From Tagaea sp. CACIAM 22H2 (GTDB taxonomy: Bacteria; Pseudomonadota; Alphaproteobacteria; CACIAM-22H2), in assembly GCA_014444615.1 (NCBI GenBank), contig PVXE01000019.1, positions 1-64,000 on the forward strand: a stretch of 64,000 nucleotides of DNA, given 5' to 3'. The notes under the pieces were generated by a model. The model saw nothing but the letters and a program-made list of their open reading frames with translations, did no database searches and was not told the DNA's origin. The first letter of the stretch is position 1, and the number at the start of each line of letters is the position of its first letter. Made by a program: the position numbers and the translations under genes. Positions 51,294 to 62,531 of this stretch are shown here, one piece after another.

Positions 51294-52613
51294 CTACAAA
51301 ATGAACTTCGACAAATCGGCGTTCTTCGCCAGGCCCGCGACCTTGTCGCGGACGTAAGATTCGTCGATCGCGATCGTCTCGCCGCCCTTGTCGGTGGCGG
51401 TGAACGAGATTTCCTCGAGCAAGCGTTCGAGGATCGTATGCAGGCGCCGCGCGCCGATATTTTCGACGCCGCGATTCACTTCCGCCGCCAGATCCGCGAT
51501 CGCGTCGATCGCCGAATCCTCGAAACGCAGCGTCACTTTCTCGGTGCCGAGTAACGCGACGTATTGCTTGATTAGCGAGTTCTCCGGCTCCTTCAGGATC
51601 TGGACGAAATCGTCCTTCTCCAAACCCTTCAATTCGACGCGGATCGGCAAGCGGCCCTGCAATTCGGGCAGCAGGTCCGACGGCTTCGACACGTGGAACG
51701 CGCCCGACGCCACGAACAGGATGTGGTCGGTCTTCACCGGCCCATGTTTCGTGTTGACGGTCGTGCCTTCGATCAATGGCAGCAGATCGCGCTGCACGCC
51801 TTCGCGGGACACATCGGCCCCGCGAACGCCGTCGCGGCCCGCGATCTTGTCGATCTCGTCGATGAAGGCGATACCGTTCTGCTCGACCGCAAGCTTGGCT
51901 TCCTTCACCACACGCTCTTGGTCCAGCAGCTTGTCGGCTTCTTCCTGCAGCAGCACGCCGTAGGATTCGGAGACTTTCATGCGGCGCGGCTTGGTGCGCT
52001 GGCCGAACGCCTTGCCGAGCATTTCCTGCAGATTGCCGATCCCCATTTGGCTGCCCGGCGGGGCGCCGGGGATCTCCATCATCGGCATTTGGAACGCGGC
52101 GTTGTCGGCGACTTGCAGCTCGATCTCTTTGTCCGACAGCTGGCCTTCGCGCAGCATTTTGCGGAATTTCTGCTTGGTGTCGGCCGAAGCGTTGGCGCCG
52201 ACCAAGGCTTCCAGCACGCGATCCTCCGCGGCCAACTCTGCCTTGGCTTCGACTTCCTTGCGCAAGCGCTCGCGCGTCATCTGGATCGCGGTTTCCAGCA
52301 AATCGCGCACGATCTGCTCGACGTCGCGGCCGACATAGCCGACCTCGGTGAACTTTGTCGCTTCGACCTTGATAAACGGCGCTTGGGCCAGCTTCGCCAA
52401 GCGGCGCGCAATCTCGGTTTTGCCGCAGCCGGTCGGCCCGATCATCAGGATGTTCTTGGGCAGAACTTCCTCGCGCAATTCCTCGGGCAATTGCAGGCGG
52501 CGCCAGCGATTGCGCAGGGCGACGGCCACGGCGCGCTTGGCGGCGTGCTGGCCGACGATGAAGCGGTCGAGTTCGGAAACGATCTCGCGGGGGGTGAATG
52601 CGGGAATGGTCAT
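51294..52613 (-). CDS. hslU: ATP-dependent protease ATPase subunit HslU
   Basis: A 439-residue AAA+ unfoldase partner of Hsl[25 protein letters not shown] leads into the Walker A motif GPTGCGKT (59-66). The Walker B region is [15 protein letters not shown]. The I-domain follows, and the C-terminal tail [10 protein letters not shown] inserts into HslV. Its start overlaps the hslV stop (ATGA). Confidence 0.97.
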   Translation of the reverse strand: MTIPAFTPREIVSELDRFIVGQHAAKRAVAVALRNRWRRLQLPEELREEVLPKNILMIGPTGCGKTEIARRLAKLAQAPFIKVEATKFTEVGYVGRDVEQIVRDLLETAIQMTRERLRKEVEAKAELAAEDRVLEALVGANASADTKQKFRKMLREGQLSDKEIELQVADNAAFQMPMMEIPGAPPGSQMGIGNLQEMLGKAFGQRTKPRRMKVSESYGVLLQEEADKLLDQERVVKEAKLAVEQNGIAFIDEIDKIAGRDGVRGADVSREGVQRDLLPLIEGTTVNTKHGPVKTDHILFVASGAFHVSKPSDLLPELQGRLPIRVELKGLEKDDFVQILKEPENSLIKQYVALLGTEKVTLRFEDSAIDAIADLAAEVNRGVENIGARRLHTILERLLEEISFTATDKGGETIAIDESYVRDKVAGLAKNADLSKFIL

Positions 52614-53164
52614 TTAATCTCTTCGATCGTCACATTCGTATTCGTATAGACGCAAATATCGGCGGCAACTTTCATCGACCGCTCGGCGATTTCGCGCGCG
52701 GAAAGATCGGTGGCGGCGGCCAGCGCCCGCGCGGCCGACAAGGCGTAATTCCCGCCCGACCCAATGCCGATCAGCCCGTCTTCGGGCTCCAACACATCGC
52801 CGGTCCCGGTCAGCACCAGCGCGGTCGATTTGTCGGCGACCGCCATCATCGCTTCCAAGCGGCGCAGATAACGATCGGTGCGCCAATCCTTGGCAAGCTC
52901 AACGCACGCACGCACGAGCTGGCCGGGATGCTTCTCCAGCTTCGCCTCAAGCCGCTCGAACAATGTGAACGCATCGGCCGTGGCGCCGGCGAAGCCGCCG
53001 ATCACCGAACCGTCCGGCCCGATGCGGCGCACCTTGCGCGCGTTGGATTTGATGACCGTGGGCCCAAGGCTGACCTGCCCGTCGCCAGCGACGACGACGG
53101 ACCCCGCGCGGCGGACGCACAAAATCGTCGTGCCGTGCCAAAGCTCGTTTTTCGGATTGTCCAT
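52610..53164 (-). CDS. hslV: ATP-dependent protease peptidase subunit HslV
   Basis: A 184-residue N-terminal threonine hydrolase. [13 protein letters not shown] shows the mature end: cleavage after Gly11 exposes Thr12. It assembles as two hexamers with HslU. The short propeptide matches other alphaproteobacteria. It is the first gene of hslVU and is divergent from hisB across 125 bases. Confidence 0.95.
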   Translation of the reverse strand: MDNPKNELWHGTTILCVRRAGSVVVAGDGQVSLGPTVIKSNARKVRRIGPDGSVIGGFAGATADAFTLFERLEAKLEKHPGQLVRACVELAKDWRTDRYLRRLEAMMAVADKSTALVLTGTGDVLEPEDGLIGIGSGGNYALSAARALAAATDLSAREIAERSMKVAADICVYTNTNVTIEEIK

Positions 53165-53289
53165 GGCAACTCATCTAGGCAAAAGGTTAACGCGCTTCAA
53201 GACGATAGCCCGCAATCGCGCTTATGTGTGGCCCAATCCCCTTCATATCCCGTATAACTCGGGCGTTTTCCGGCACTTAAGAGAGACCC

Positions 53290-53946
53290 ATGGCCGAAGC
53301 CAAATCCGCAATCGTCGTTCTGCCCGTCGCGCGCCGCGCCACGGTCAAGCGCACGACCAAGGAGACGCAGATCGAAGCGACCGTCAACCTGGACGGCACG
53401 GGCGTCTACGACGTCCACACCGGGATCGGTTTCCTCGATCACATGATGGAGCAATTGTCGCGGCATTCGCTGATCGACATCCATCTGCGCGCCAAGGGCG
53501 ATCTGCATATCGATTTCCACCACACGACCGAAGATGTCGGCATCGCGCTGGGCGAAGCCGTGTCGAAGGCGCTGGGCGATCGCAAGGGCATCGTGCGCTA
53601 CGGCGAAGCGACGATCCCGATGGACGAAACGTTGACGCGCGTGGCGCTCGACGCGTCGAACCGCCCGTATCTCATCTGGAAGGTGAACTTCACCCGCCCG
53701 AAGCTGGGCGACATGGACACCGAACTGTTCAAGGAATGGTTCCAGGCCTTCGCGCAAAACGCGGGGCTCACGCTCCATGTCGAAAATCTCTACGGCGAGA
53801 ACAACCACCATATCGTCGAGAGTAGCTTCAAGGCGCTGGCGCGCAGCCTGCGCGCGTCGATCGCCATCGATCCGCGCAAGGCCGACGCGATTCCGTCGAC
53901 CAAGGGCGTGCTCGGCGGTGGCTCGGCCGACGGCCAGAACGTGTGA
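53290..53946 (+). CDS. hisB: Imidazoleglycerol-phosphate dehydratase
   Basis: A 218-residue enzyme of histidine synthesis, standing alone as in other alphaproteobacteria. The metal motifs [22 protein letters not shown] and [18 protein letters not shown] are intact. It leads the hisB-DUF2628-hisH-hisA-hisF-hisE run with overlaps of 1-4 bases. Confidence 0.97.
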   Translation: MAEAKSAIVVLPVARRATVKRTTKETQIEATVNLDGTGVYDVHTGIGFLDHMMEQLSRHSLIDIHLRAKGDLHIDFHHTTEDVGIALGEAVSKALGDRKGIVRYGEATIPMDETLTRVALDASNRPYLIWKVNFTRPKLGDMDTELFKEWFQAFAQNAGLTLHVENLYGENNHHIVESSFKALARSLRASIAIDPRKADAIPSTKGVLGGGSADGQNV

Positions 53947-54332
53947 TGCGCCGGGCGAAGCGCTATACGGCGCATCTGCGGCCTTTCGCGCGCGACGTTG
54001 ATCGCGGCGCGGTGTTCGTGAAGGACGGCTTCTCCTGGGCCGCTTTCGCGTTCCTGCCGCTCTGGGCGCTTTATCATCGCTTGTGGTGGGCCGCGTTCGG
54101 CATCGTCGTCGTCTATGCGTGCCTCGCCTTGGCCGTGGACGTGCTGCATCTCGATCCCTTCACCGACGCGCTGATCGGCATTGGCTTCGCGTTGATCGTC
54201 GGTTTCGAAGCCAATGACTGGCGGCGCGCCGATCTTTACCGGCGCGGCTGGGTCGAACGCGGCCTCGCCTCGGGCCGCGATTTGGACGAAGCGGAGCTCG
54301 ACTGGTTCCGCCGCCATCCGTCAGCCCTATGA
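53946..54332 (+). CDS. DUF2628 membrane protein
   Basis: A 128-residue protein with two or three membrane segments (FSWAAFAFLPLWALY, WAAFGIVVVYACLALAV, ALIGIGFALIVGF) and a hydrophilic tail. It lies inside the his operon: start overlaps hisB stop by one base (TGATG) and its end overlaps hisH by ATGA. Its link to histidine synthesis is unknown. Confidence 0.88.
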   Translation: MRRAKRYTAHLRPFARDVDRGAVFVKDGFSWAAFAFLPLWALYHRLWWAAFGIVVVYACLALAVDVLHLDPFTDALIGIGFALIVGFEANDWRRADLYRRGWVERGLASGRDLDEAELDWFRRHPSAL

Positions 54333-54958
54333 AAATCGCCGTCGTCGATTATGGGTCGGGCAATCTGCGCTCGGCCGCCAAAGCGTTCGAGCATGAGGCA
54401 AAGGGCCGCGCCGACATCGTCGTCACGTCGGACGCCGATATCGTGCGCAAGGCCGATCGCATCGTGTTGCCGGGCCAAGGCGCCTTCGGTGATTGCGCGG
54501 CCGGTTTGCGCGCCGTGCCCGGCATGGTCGAGGCGCTGAACGACGCGGTCGTCAAACGCGGTGCGCCGTTCCTCGGTATTTGCGTGGGCATGCAATTGCT
54601 CGCCGCGACCGGCTACGAACATGGCGTGCATAACGGGCTCGGCTGGCTGGGCGGCGAAGTGCGCCGCATGGAACCGAAGGGCCCCGCGCTCAAACTGCCG
54701 CAGCTCGGCTGGAACGCGCTCGACTTTGCCGATCATCCCTTGCTGAAGGGCTGGCCGAAGGGCGCGCATGTGTATTTCGCCAACTCCTATCACTTCACGC
54801 CGGCCGATAAGGGCAGCGTGATCGCAACGGCGGATTACGGCGGCGCCATCGTCGCCGCCGTGGCGAAGGGCAACATCGCCGGCACGCAATTCCATCCCGA
54901 AAAAAGCCAAGCGATTGGCTTGGCGCTTGTTTCCAATTTCCTCGAGTGGCGCCCGTGA
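54329..54958 (+). CDS. hisH: Imidazole glycerol phosphate synthase glutamine amidotransferase subunit
   Basis: A 209-residue glutaminase; the triad is C85 (GICVGMQLL), H189 and E191 ([10 protein letters not shown]). It delivers ammonia to HisF. It overlaps the DUF2628 gene (ATGA) and hisA (GTGA). Confidence 0.96.
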   Translation: MKIAVVDYGSGNLRSAAKAFEHEAKGRADIVVTSDADIVRKADRIVLPGQGAFGDCAAGLRAVPGMVEALNDAVVKRGAPFLGICVGMQLLAATGYEHGVHNGLGWLGGEVRRMEPKGPALKLPQLGWNALDFADHPLLKGWPKGAHVYFANSYHFTPADKGSVIATADYGGAIVAAVAKGNIAGTQFHPEKSQAIGLALVSNFLEWRP

Positions 54959-55682
54959 TCCTGTTCCCCGCGATCGATTTGAAGGGCGGCAAATGCGTGC
55001 GCCTCTATAAGGGCGACATGGCGCAGGCGACCGTGTTCAACGACAGCCCGGGCGATCAGGCAACACAGTTCGTTGCGGCCGGGGCGCGCTGGATTCATGT
55101 CGTCGATCTCGACGGCGCCTTCGCGGGCAAGTCGGTCAACGCCGACGCCGTGCGCGCGATCCTGAAGAATGCGAACGTGCCGGTCCAACTCGGCGGCGGT
55201 ATTCGCGACGACGATGCGATCGCGGCCTGGCTCGACGCGGGTGTCACGCGCGTCATCCTCGGCACCATCGCGTTGAAGGACCCGGATTTCGTCAAGCGCG
55301 CGTGCAAGACCTTCCCGGGCAAGATCGTCGTCGGCATCGACGCGCGCGGCGGCCATGTCGCCGTGCAAGGCTGGGCCGAAACGTCCGACATGAAGGCCGT
55401 CGATCTCGCGCGCAAATTCGAAGACTCCGGCGTGGCCGCGATCGTCTACACCGATATCGATCGCGACGGCGCGTTGCAGGGCCCGAACGTGGACGCGACC
55501 GTGGCGATGGCGAAAGCCGTGTCGATCCCGGTCATCGCGTCGGGCGGCGTGTCGTCGCTCGACGATCTCGCCGTGCTGAAGCGCCACGCCAAAGACGGCA
55601 TCGCGGGCGTCATCTCCGGCCGCGCGCTTTACGACGGCCGCATCGATCTGCGCGCCGCGATCGATTTGCTGGAAGCCGCCTG

Positions 55683-55683
<1 letters not shown>
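54955..55683 (+). CDS. hisA: ProFAR isomerase
   Basis: A 242-residue TIM barrel. The start is GTG 54955, overlapping the hisH stop by 4 bases; an upstream GTG at 54946 is less likely. [19 protein letters not shown] and [14 protein letters not shown] contain the catalytic aspartates. It ends one base before hisF (TGATG). Confidence 0.96.
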
Positions 55684-56441
<758 letters not shown>

Positions 56442-56475
56442 TCGCTGGGGCGATTGGGCTCAAATTCTTCCGATA

Positions 56476-56835
56476 ATGACCGAAACGGCCCCGCAACCCT
56501 CCGCCGATATCATCTTGGACCGCTTGTTCCGGACCATCGAGTCCCGGCGCGGCGCCAATCCCGAGACGTCGCACACCGCCAAGCTGTTCCAGAAGGGCAC
56601 GAAGAAAATCGCCCAGAAGGTCGGCGAGGAAGCGGTGGAAGTCGTCATCGAAGCGATCCGCAACAAGCGCGAGCGATTGATCGACGAAAGCGCCGACCTC
56701 ATGTACCACCTGCTGGTGCTGTGGGCGGATGCGCGGATCGATCCCAAGGAAGTGTGGGACGAGCTGTGCCGCCGCGAAGGCGTGTCGGGCATCGCCGAGA
56801 AAGCCGCGCGCGGCTTCGACGACGAGGACAAATGA
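56476..56835 (+). CDS. hisE: Phosphoribosyl-ATP pyrophosphohydrolase
   Basis: A 119-residue MazG-like enzyme: LDRLFRTIESRRGANPETSHTAKLF, GTKKIAQKVGEEAVEVVIEA and LIDESADLMYHLLVLW. It performs the second step of histidine synthesis. Its stop overlaps the HIT-protein start (ATGA). Confidence 0.95.
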   Translation: MTETAPQPSADIILDRLFRTIESRRGANPETSHTAKLFQKGTKKIAQKVGEEAVEVVIEAIRNKRERLIDESADLMYHLLVLWADARIDPKEVWDELCRREGVSGIAEKAARGFDDEDK

Positions 56836-57197
56836 CCTACGATCCGAACAACATCTTTGCGCGGATCCTGCGCGGCGAAATCCCGTGCAAGAAGGTGATG
56901 GAGAACGACCATGTTCTCGCCTTCCACGACATCAATCCCGGCGCGCCGGTACATGTGCTGGTGATCCCGAAGGGCGCTTACGTGTCGATGGCGGATTTTA
57001 CCGCCAACGCGTCCGTCGCCGAACAAGCCGCGCTGATGAAGGCGATCGGCGATGTCGCGCGCCAGATGGGCGTGTCGGAGTCGGGCTATCGCGTCATCAG
57101 CAATGCGGGTGCGGACGGCAATCAGGAAGTGCCGCATCTGCATTTCCACGTCGTCGGCGGGCGTAAGCTCGGCCGGATGCTGCCCCGCGCCGACTAA
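56832..57197 (+). CDS. hinT: HIT-family (HinT-like) nucleotide hydrolase
   Basis: A 121-residue HIT protein with the active-site HLHFHVVGG (H102, H104, H106). It hydrolyses aminoacyl or acyl adenylates and AMP-lysine. It ends the his operon and overlaps the convergent FAD-monooxygenase gene by 4 bases at the stops. Confidence 0.93.
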   Translation: MTYDPNNIFARILRGEIPCKKVMENDHVLAFHDINPGAPVHVLVIPKGAYVSMADFTANASVAEQAALMKAIGDVARQMGVSESGYRVISNAGADGNQEVPHLHFHVVGGRKLGRMLPRAD

Positions 57198-58345
57198 GGT
57201 CCCGGCACGTCGCGATAGAGCTTCTCGAGTTTCGCGCGGAAATCCGGGCCCGACTTCGCCTTCGTGCCCGCGACCGGGTCGGTGCCGAGCATCGTATCCG
57301 TCGCCTCCAGCGAGAAATCGCGCACGAATTCGACGCGTGCGTCGCGCGCGGCCGCGATCTCCGCAACACCGCCGCCTTTGCGGATGATCGATGCGGCGAT
57401 GGCGCCGTCTTCGATCGCTTGCGTGGCCCCTTGGCCCAAGGTCGGCACCATCGCTTGCGCCGCATCGCCCAAGAGCAGCACGCGACCCGATGAATCGCCG
57501 CGCAGCAACGGCGAGACTTGCAGCCGCGCCCAATGCAGCTCGCTTTCCTCGTTACGCGCGCGTTCCAAGATCCACGCGACCGAGGGGCAGGGCGGCTTGT
57601 CCTTCGGCAGGAAGCATGCGCGCCGGAATGCCTCGGTCTTGTGATGCGCCTCGATCGTCTCGCCGCCCAGCGCGAATACGCCGCAGGCATAAACATGGCC
57701 GCCGGGCACGCGATAGGCGAGCAGGCGGTTATTGCCGTGGAACCATTGCCGGTAATCGTCGAACGGGCTGCCCGCATCGCTGGTCAGCAAGCGCCAGATG
57801 CCGATCCCCATCTGTTGCGATTGGATCGGCCCGCAGGTGAGTTCGCGCAGTTTGCTGAACCGCCCGTCGCCCGCGACCAGCAGATCGTAGCCGCCATTGC
57901 GGATCGTCGCGCCCGAAGGCGTTTTGAAAACCGGCACCAGGCGCTTGGCCGAGTCTTCCTCCAGCGCTGTGAATTCATGGCCATAGCGCGTGCGCGCCAG
58001 CACGGGGGCCCTCATCAGCGCGTAAAGCTCCGACCAGCGCAGCCGCGCCCCCGGCTCGTCGGCCAGATCGAGTAGATCGAGATCGAGAAGGGGCGTGCCG
58101 TCGACAAGTTCGACGACCCAACTCCGCCATTCCCACGACGCCGCGCGCAGGCGCGCATGCGTTTCGGGATCGTGCAGGCGCAGCGCCTTGAACCCGTTGG
58201 GGCCGAGATTCAGCCCTGTTCCCGCGCCGTCGTGCTCGCCGGGCGCGGCACGCTCGTACAAATCGACCGTGACGCCCGCCACGCCGTCGAGATTCTTGGC
58301 GAGCAAAGAGCCCGCAATGCCGCTGCCGATGATCGCAATCCGCAT
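57194..58345 (-). CDS. FAD-dependent monooxygenase (PHBH-type)
   Basis: A 383-residue flavoprotein. The FAD site is IAIIGSGIAGSLLAKNL at the N-terminus; the second FAD motif is RVLLLGDAAQAMVPTLGQGATQAIEDG. It is of the salicylate or 4-hydroxybenzoate hydroxylase type; the substrate is unknown. It is 37 bases downstream of a GntR gene on the same strand, its probable regulator. Confidence 0.87.
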   Translation of the reverse strand: MRIAIIGSGIAGSLLAKNLDGVAGVTVDLYERAAPGEHDGAGTGLNLGPNGFKALRLHDPETHARLRAASWEWRSWVVELVDGTPLLDLDLLDLADEPGARLRWSELYALMRAPVLARTRYGHEFTALEEDSAKRLVPVFKTPSGATIRNGGYDLLVAGDGRFSKLRELTCGPIQSQQMGIGIWRLLTSDAGSPFDDYRQWFHGNNRLLAYRVPGGHVYACGVFALGGETIEAHHKTEAFRRACFLPKDKPPCPSVAWILERARNEESELHWARLQVSPLLRGDSSGRVLLLGDAAQAMVPTLGQGATQAIEDGAIAASIIRKGGGVAEIAAARDARVEFVRDFSLEATDTMLGTDPVAGTKAKSGPDFRAKLEKLYRDVPGP

Positions 58346-58382
58346 GATCCGGTGCTTAGCAAGCGCCGGACCAGCCGGAGCC

Positions 58383-59075
58383 TCACGTGTGCCCGGCGAA
58401 GCGCTTGGCGGCGGTTTCGACCGTCAGGATATGGCCGCGCATTTCGGCGGCGGCATTGGGCTGATCGCCGCGCAAAATCGCCTTCACCACGCGGTCGTGC
58501 TCCTCGTGCGAGCGCGCCATGCGGCCCAACGAGCCGAACTGTGCCCGGCTGAAAGGCGAAATCCGCGTGCGCGTCGCCAGCGTGATCTCGACCAGATATT
58601 CGTTGTGGCTGCCGGCGTAGATCGCCGCGTGGAACTCTTCGTTGAGGTGGTGATAGCGCTTGGGATCGCCGCCGCGCACCGCCTCGGCCAGATCGCGATG
58701 GATGGTTTCGAGCGCGCTACGTTCGCGCGGCGTCATATGCACGGCCGAGAGGCCCGCGCAAAGCGCTTCGAGTTCAGCCAGTACGTCGAACATGCCGCGC
58801 AAACGCTCGACCGACGGCAAGGCGACCAGCGCGCTTTGATGCGCGCGCAATTCGATCAGGCCCGACGCGGCGAGTTCGCGCAGCGCCTCGCGCACCGGCG
58901 TACGCGACACATTGAAGCGCCGCGCGATCTCCATTTCCTCCAGCGGCGTGCCCGGCGCCAAACGGCCCTGGACGATCTCGTCCGCCAATTGGCCGCGCAA
59001 CTCCTCGCCCCGCGTCCGCGCGGGGCGGACGGGCACCTCTTCGGCCGGTCGGGGCGGGTAGGCGGCTTGGCGCAA
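58383..59075 (-). CDS. GntR-family regulator (FadR/FCD subfamily)
   Basis: A 230-residue regulator with a winged HTH (GEELRGQLADEIVQGRLAPGTPLEEMEIARRFNVSRTPVREALREL) and an FCD ligand-binding domain (MFDVLAELEALCAGL, YHHLNEEFHAAIY, EEHDRVVKAILRGD). The start is TTG 59075 with AAAGGGA upstream. It probably controls the downstream monooxygenase; the ligand is unknown. Confidence 0.88.
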   Translation of the reverse strand: MRQAAYPPRPAEEVPVRPARTRGEELRGQLADEIVQGRLAPGTPLEEMEIARRFNVSRTPVREALRELAASGLIELRAHQSALVALPSVERLRGMFDVLAELEALCAGLSAVHMTPRERSALETIHRDLAEAVRGGDPKRYHHLNEEFHAAIYAGSHNEYLVEITLATRTRISPFSRAQFGSLGRMARSHEEHDRVVKAILRGDQPNAAAEMRGHILTVETAAKRFAGHT

Positions 59076-59111
59076 AACGATCCCTTTCGCGGTCGACGCC
59101 GATGTTAGCCG

Positions 59112-60641
59112 TTAGCGCGCCAGACTCAAACGGCGATAGGCCAGCGCTTCGGCGATATGGGCGCGCGCGGGCGTGGCGGCCCCCGCCAGATCGGCGATGG
59201 TGCGCGCCACGCGCATCACGCGGTGATAGCCGCGCGCCGACAGGTTGAGGCGCGTGGCCGCGTCGTCGAGCAATTTGCGCCCCGCCGGTTCGGGTGCTGC
59301 AAGGTCTTCGAGGGCGCGCCCGTCGAGCTCGGCATTGGTGCGCGGGCGTGCGTCTTCCGGCATGTCGGCAAAGCGCAGGCGCTGCGTTTCGCGTGCCGCC
59401 GCGACGCGTGCGGCGACCTCGCGGCTGCCTTCGGCGGTGGGCGGCAGCGACAAATCGCCGGGCCGCACCGCGGGCACATCGACATGCAGATCGATACGGT
59501 CGAACAACGGGCCCGAAATTTTCGCCTGATACTCGACCGCGCATTTGGGCGCGCGCCCGCAGGCTTGCGCGGCATCGTCCAAATGCCCGCAGCGGCACGG
59601 GTTCATCGCCGCGATCAATTGGATGCGTGCGGGGTAGGCGACATGCGCGTTGGCACGTGCCACGACCGCGCGGCCGGACTCAAGCGGCTGACGTAACGCC
59701 TCCAAAGCGGGACGTTGGAACTCCGGCAATTCGTCCAAGAACAACACGCCCAGATGCGCAAGGCTGACCTCGCCCGGTTTGGCGCGGGTGCCGCCGCCGA
59801 TCAACGCGGCTTGCGTCGCCGTATGATGCGGATCGCGGAACGGCCGGCTGCGCTCGATCCGGCCCTCGGCCAGCAACCCGGCGACCGATTGGATCATGCT
59901 GGTTTCGAGCGCTTCTTCGGGTGTGAGCGGCGGCAGCAAACCCGGCAGGCATTTCGCCAGCAGCGATTTGCCGGCGCCTGGAGGACCGATCATCAGCAGG
60001 TTATGGCCGCCCGCGGCCGCAATCTCCAACGCACGCTTGGCCGTCTCCTGGCCTTTCACGTCTTTGAGGTCGGGGCCGGGCGCGGCGGATCGGATGCTGG
60101 TCTGGCGCGGCTGGGCCAGCATCTGCCGGCCGAGCAGATGATTGACCAGCGACATCAGCGTGGGTGCTGCGACGATCTCGAAGCGCCGTTCGTCGCCGGC
60201 CCAGGCCGCTTCGCCGCCGGCCGCCTCGGGGCAGATCAGGCTTTTGCCTGCGCTATTCGCCGAAATCGCGGCGAGCAGCACGCCGGGCACGGGCAGAATG
60301 CGCGCGTCGAGCGTCAATTCGCCCAGCGCCACGAATCTTTCGACCGATTCCGGCGGCAACACACCCATGGCGCCGAGCAAGCCCAGCGCGATCGGCAGAT
60401 CGAAATGCGCACCTTCCTTGGCGAGATCGGCAGGGGCGAGATTGACGGTGATGCGCTTGCCCGGCAAAGCGAGGCCGATGGCGGACAAGGCCGCGCGCAC
60501 GCGTTCCTTGCTTTCCTTGATCGCGTTGTCGGGCAGGCCGACCACGGCGAAGGCGGGCGCCCCGCCCGCGATCTGCACTTGCACGTCCACCGGCACGGTC
60601 TCGATGCCCTGAAACGCGACGGTGGAAATGCGTGCGACCAA
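59112..60641 (-). CDS. comM: Mg-chelatase-like helicase ComM/YifB
   Basis: A 509-residue AAA+ protein: an N-terminal Lon-like domain (VVGLPDNAIKESKERVRAAL, KRITVNLAPADLAKEG), Walker A GPPGAGKS, Walker B LFLDELPEF, and the C-terminal ChlI-like domain (YHRVMRVARTIADL). It is a branch-migration helicase involved in recombination of imported DNA. The start is TTG 60641 with AAGGA upstream, giving the expected M-V-A-R-I-S-T start. Confidence 0.93.
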   Translation of the reverse strand: MVARISTVAFQGIETVPVDVQVQIAGGAPAFAVVGLPDNAIKESKERVRAALSAIGLALPGKRITVNLAPADLAKEGAHFDLPIALGLLGAMGVLPPESVERFVALGELTLDARILPVPGVLLAAISANSAGKSLICPEAAGGEAAWAGDERRFEIVAAPTLMSLVNHLLGRQMLAQPRQTSIRSAAPGPDLKDVKGQETAKRALEIAAAGGHNLLMIGPPGAGKSLLAKCLPGLLPPLTPEEALETSMIQSVAGLLAEGRIERSRPFRDPHHTATQAALIGGGTRAKPGEVSLAHLGVLFLDELPEFQRPALEALRQPLESGRAVVARANAHVAYPARIQLIAAMNPCRCGHLDDAAQACGRAPKCAVEYQAKISGPLFDRIDLHVDVPAVRPGDLSLPPTAEGSREVAARVAAARETQRLRFADMPEDARPRTNAELDGRALEDLAAPEPAGRKLLDDAATRLNLSARGYHRVMRVARTIADLAGAATPARAHIAEALAYRRLSLAR

Positions 60642-60713
60642 GCCCGTTCCTTTCCTCGACCTGCCTTTGATACGATTGGTCCGGTCCCGCGCGCAACCTC
60701 CGGCTGATGCCCA

Positions 60714-61241
60714 ATGTCCCGAATCGCCTTTACGCAGGCCCTCGCGCGCCTGGACATTATGACCAAGCTTGCGACCTTCGATCCCCATATCGCGGGTACG
60801 CCGCCCTTGGGGCTTGATCTGCCGGGCAGCGATATCGACGTGCTGTGCCACGCGCCCGATCTCGATGCTTTCGCGCGAATCGTCGAAAACGCTTTCGCCC
60901 GCGAGGCCAATTTCAAGATACGCCGAGCGTCGCTCGACGCGCCGTCGTTGATCGCCAATTTCGAGGCGTTCGCGTGGCCGTTCGAAGTTTTCGCGCAAAC
61001 TCGGCCGGTCGACGAACAGACGGGCTGGCGCCATTTCGAGGCGGAGCGGCGATTGCTGTCGCTGGGCGGCGCCCGTTTGCGCGCCGCAGTGATGGCCGCT
61101 CGCCGCGAAGGCCTGAAGACTGAGCCCGCTTTCGCGCGCGTCTTGGGACTGACGGGCGATCCTTATGCGGCGTTGCTGACCATCGCCGACGAGGACGACG
61201 CGGCGCTGGCCGCCCGCGCCGCCGCCGCGGTTCGCCGATAA
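60714..61241 (+). CDS. DUF4269 (nucleotidyltransferase-like) protein
   Basis: A 175-residue protein with GTPPLGLDLPGSDIDVLC, a nucleotidyltransferase-like G-S-x-x-D-x-D signature, and EVFAQTRPVDEQTGWRHF. This matches DUF4269. It lacks a clear partner gene and is divergent from comM. The function is unproven; homologues are unstudied. Confidence 0.82.
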   Translation: MSRIAFTQALARLDIMTKLATFDPHIAGTPPLGLDLPGSDIDVLCHAPDLDAFARIVENAFAREANFKIRRASLDAPSLIANFEAFAWPFEVFAQTRPVDEQTGWRHFEAERRLLSLGGARLRAAVMAARREGLKTEPAFARVLGLTGDPYAALLTIADEDDAALAARAAAAVRR

Positions 61242-61247
61242 ACGAAA

Positions 61248-61275
61248 AAGGGCCCCGCCTTGCGGCGGAGCCCTT
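61248..61275. terminator. Terminator between DUF4269 and ahpD
   Basis: AAGGGC-C-CCGCC/GGCGG-A-GCCCTT forms an 11-bp stem with one C/A mismatch and a TTGC loop. On the minus strand it is followed by TTTTTCGTTT, so it ends ahpD (stop 30 bases away). It could also terminate the rightward DUF4269 transcript. Confidence 0.8.
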
Positions 61276-61304
61276 CCTCCTTCTCCCGTCGGGGGGTGCC
61301 GGGA

Positions 61305-61856
61305 TTAGGCGGCGACGGCTTGCGCTTGGTCGCCGGCGGTTTCCGCGTCGAGCGTGGCGGCCACCGCATGCAGCGTCGCGGCGATGCGCACCGCCGTCTG
61401 GATCGCCACCGCTTCCACGCCGTGCTGGCGCAGAATCTTCTCGTGGCTGTCCATGCACATGCCGCAGCCGTTGATCGCCGACACGGCGATCGACATCAGC
61501 TCGAACGGGATCTTCTCCACGCCCGGCTTCGCCATCGCGTTCATGCGCAGCTTCGCCGGCAGCGTGGCGTAATCCTGCGCCGAAACAAGATGGGTGAAGC
61601 GGTAGTAGATGTTGTTCATGCCCATGATCGCGTTGGCGATCTTGGCGGCCTGCAACTCCTCGGCCGTGAGCACGTTGCCGAACTCGCCCAGCACCGCGTC
61701 GCGCACCTGGCCCTGGCGCGAAGCCAGAGCCGAGGCGACGAACACGAGGGCCCGGGTCTTGTCGTCGAGACCGGTATCGGTCGCGAGCGACGAGAGGTTC
61801 AGCTTCAGATCGCGCGCGTATTCGGGCAGCGCGGTCTTGAGGCTTTCGAGCGACAT
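61305..61856 (-). CDS. ahpD: Alkyl hydroperoxide reductase AhpD
   Basis: A 183-residue AhpD-type carboxymuconolactone-decarboxylase-fold protein. The active site has E119, C131 and C134 ([11 protein letters not shown]) and H138. It recycles AhpC with lipoamide-type reductants. It follows ahpC with a 29-base gap on the same strand. Likely OxyR-regulated. Confidence 0.93.
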   Translation of the reverse strand: MSLESLKTALPEYARDLKLNLSSLATDTGLDDKTRALVFVASALASRQGQVRDAVLGEFGNVLTAEELQAAKIANAIMGMNNIYYRFTHLVSAQDYATLPAKLRMNAMAKPGVEKIPFELMSIAVSAINGCGMCMDSHEKILRQHGVEAVAIQTAVRIAATLHAVAATLDAETAGDQAQAVAA

Positions 61857-61885
61857 CGTCTTGGTCCTTCCCGTTGGGATGGTGG

Positions 61886-62425
61886 TTAGGCGACCTTCAG
61901 AACCTCGTCGCCCTTCTTCCAGTTGCAGGGGCACAGCTCGTCCGTCTGCAGCGCGTCGAGCACGCGCAGCACTTCGGCCGGGTTGCGGCCCACGCTCAGA
62001 TCGTTGACCGACACGAAGCGGATGATGCCTTCCGGATCGACGATGAAGGTCGCGCGCAGGGCCACGCCCTCGTTCTTGTCGAGGATGCCCAGCGCCGTCG
62101 ACAGCTCGCGCTTGATGTCGGCGAGCATCGGGATCGGCAGCGCCTTCAGATCGGCGTGGTTCTGGCGCCAGGCGAGGTGGACGAACTCGCTGTCCGTCGA
62201 AGCACCGTAGACGACCGCGTCGCGGTCCTTGAAGTCGCCGGCGAGCTTGCCGAACGCCGCGATCTCGGTCGGGCACACGAAGGTGAAATCCTTCGGCCAG
62301 AAGAACACGACCTTCCACTTGCCCTTGTCGGAGTCGTTGTTGATGCGCGTGAACGCCTTCGCCATATCGATCGAAACGACGGCCTGAAGGTCGAACGCGG
62401 GGAACTTGTCGCCAATGGTCAGCAT
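61886..62425 (-). CDS. ahpC: Peroxiredoxin AhpC
   Basis: A 179-residue peroxiredoxin: peroxidatic C51 in FTFVCPTEI and the C-terminal resolving pair C165/C167 (ELCPCNW), the mycobacterial AhpC type that pairs with AhpD. GAGGA precedes ATG 62425. It reduces alkyl and hydrogen peroxides in the cytoplasm. It is the first gene of ahpC-ahpD and is divergent from oxyR. Confidence 0.95.
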   Translation of the reverse strand: MLTIGDKFPAFDLQAVVSIDMAKAFTRINNDSDKGKWKVVFFWPKDFTFVCPTEIAAFGKLAGDFKDRDAVVYGASTDSEFVHLAWRQNHADLKALPIPMLADIKRELSTALGILDKNEGVALRATFIVDPEGIIRFVSVNDLSVGRNPAEVLRVLDALQTDELCPCNWKKGDEVLKVA

Positions 62426-62531
62426 GTTTATGTCCTCGAAGGTTGGGGTAGCAAACGAGCCGGGTGGAAAATGCCGCATTGCAACCAATCGATCCAACGA
62501 GTATTTTCGTTGATATCCATCGAGGAAACCG
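62426..62531. promoter_or_regulatory. ahpC-oxyR divergent regulatory region
   Basis: A 106-base gap between divergent ahpC and oxyR, where OxyR would bind. A perfect dyad CAACGA-GTATTT-TCGTTG lies at 62495-62512, 20 bases before the oxyR start. It does not match the classical OxyR ATAG...CTAT half-sites closely, so the assignment to OxyR rests on position and symmetry. Confidence 0.55.
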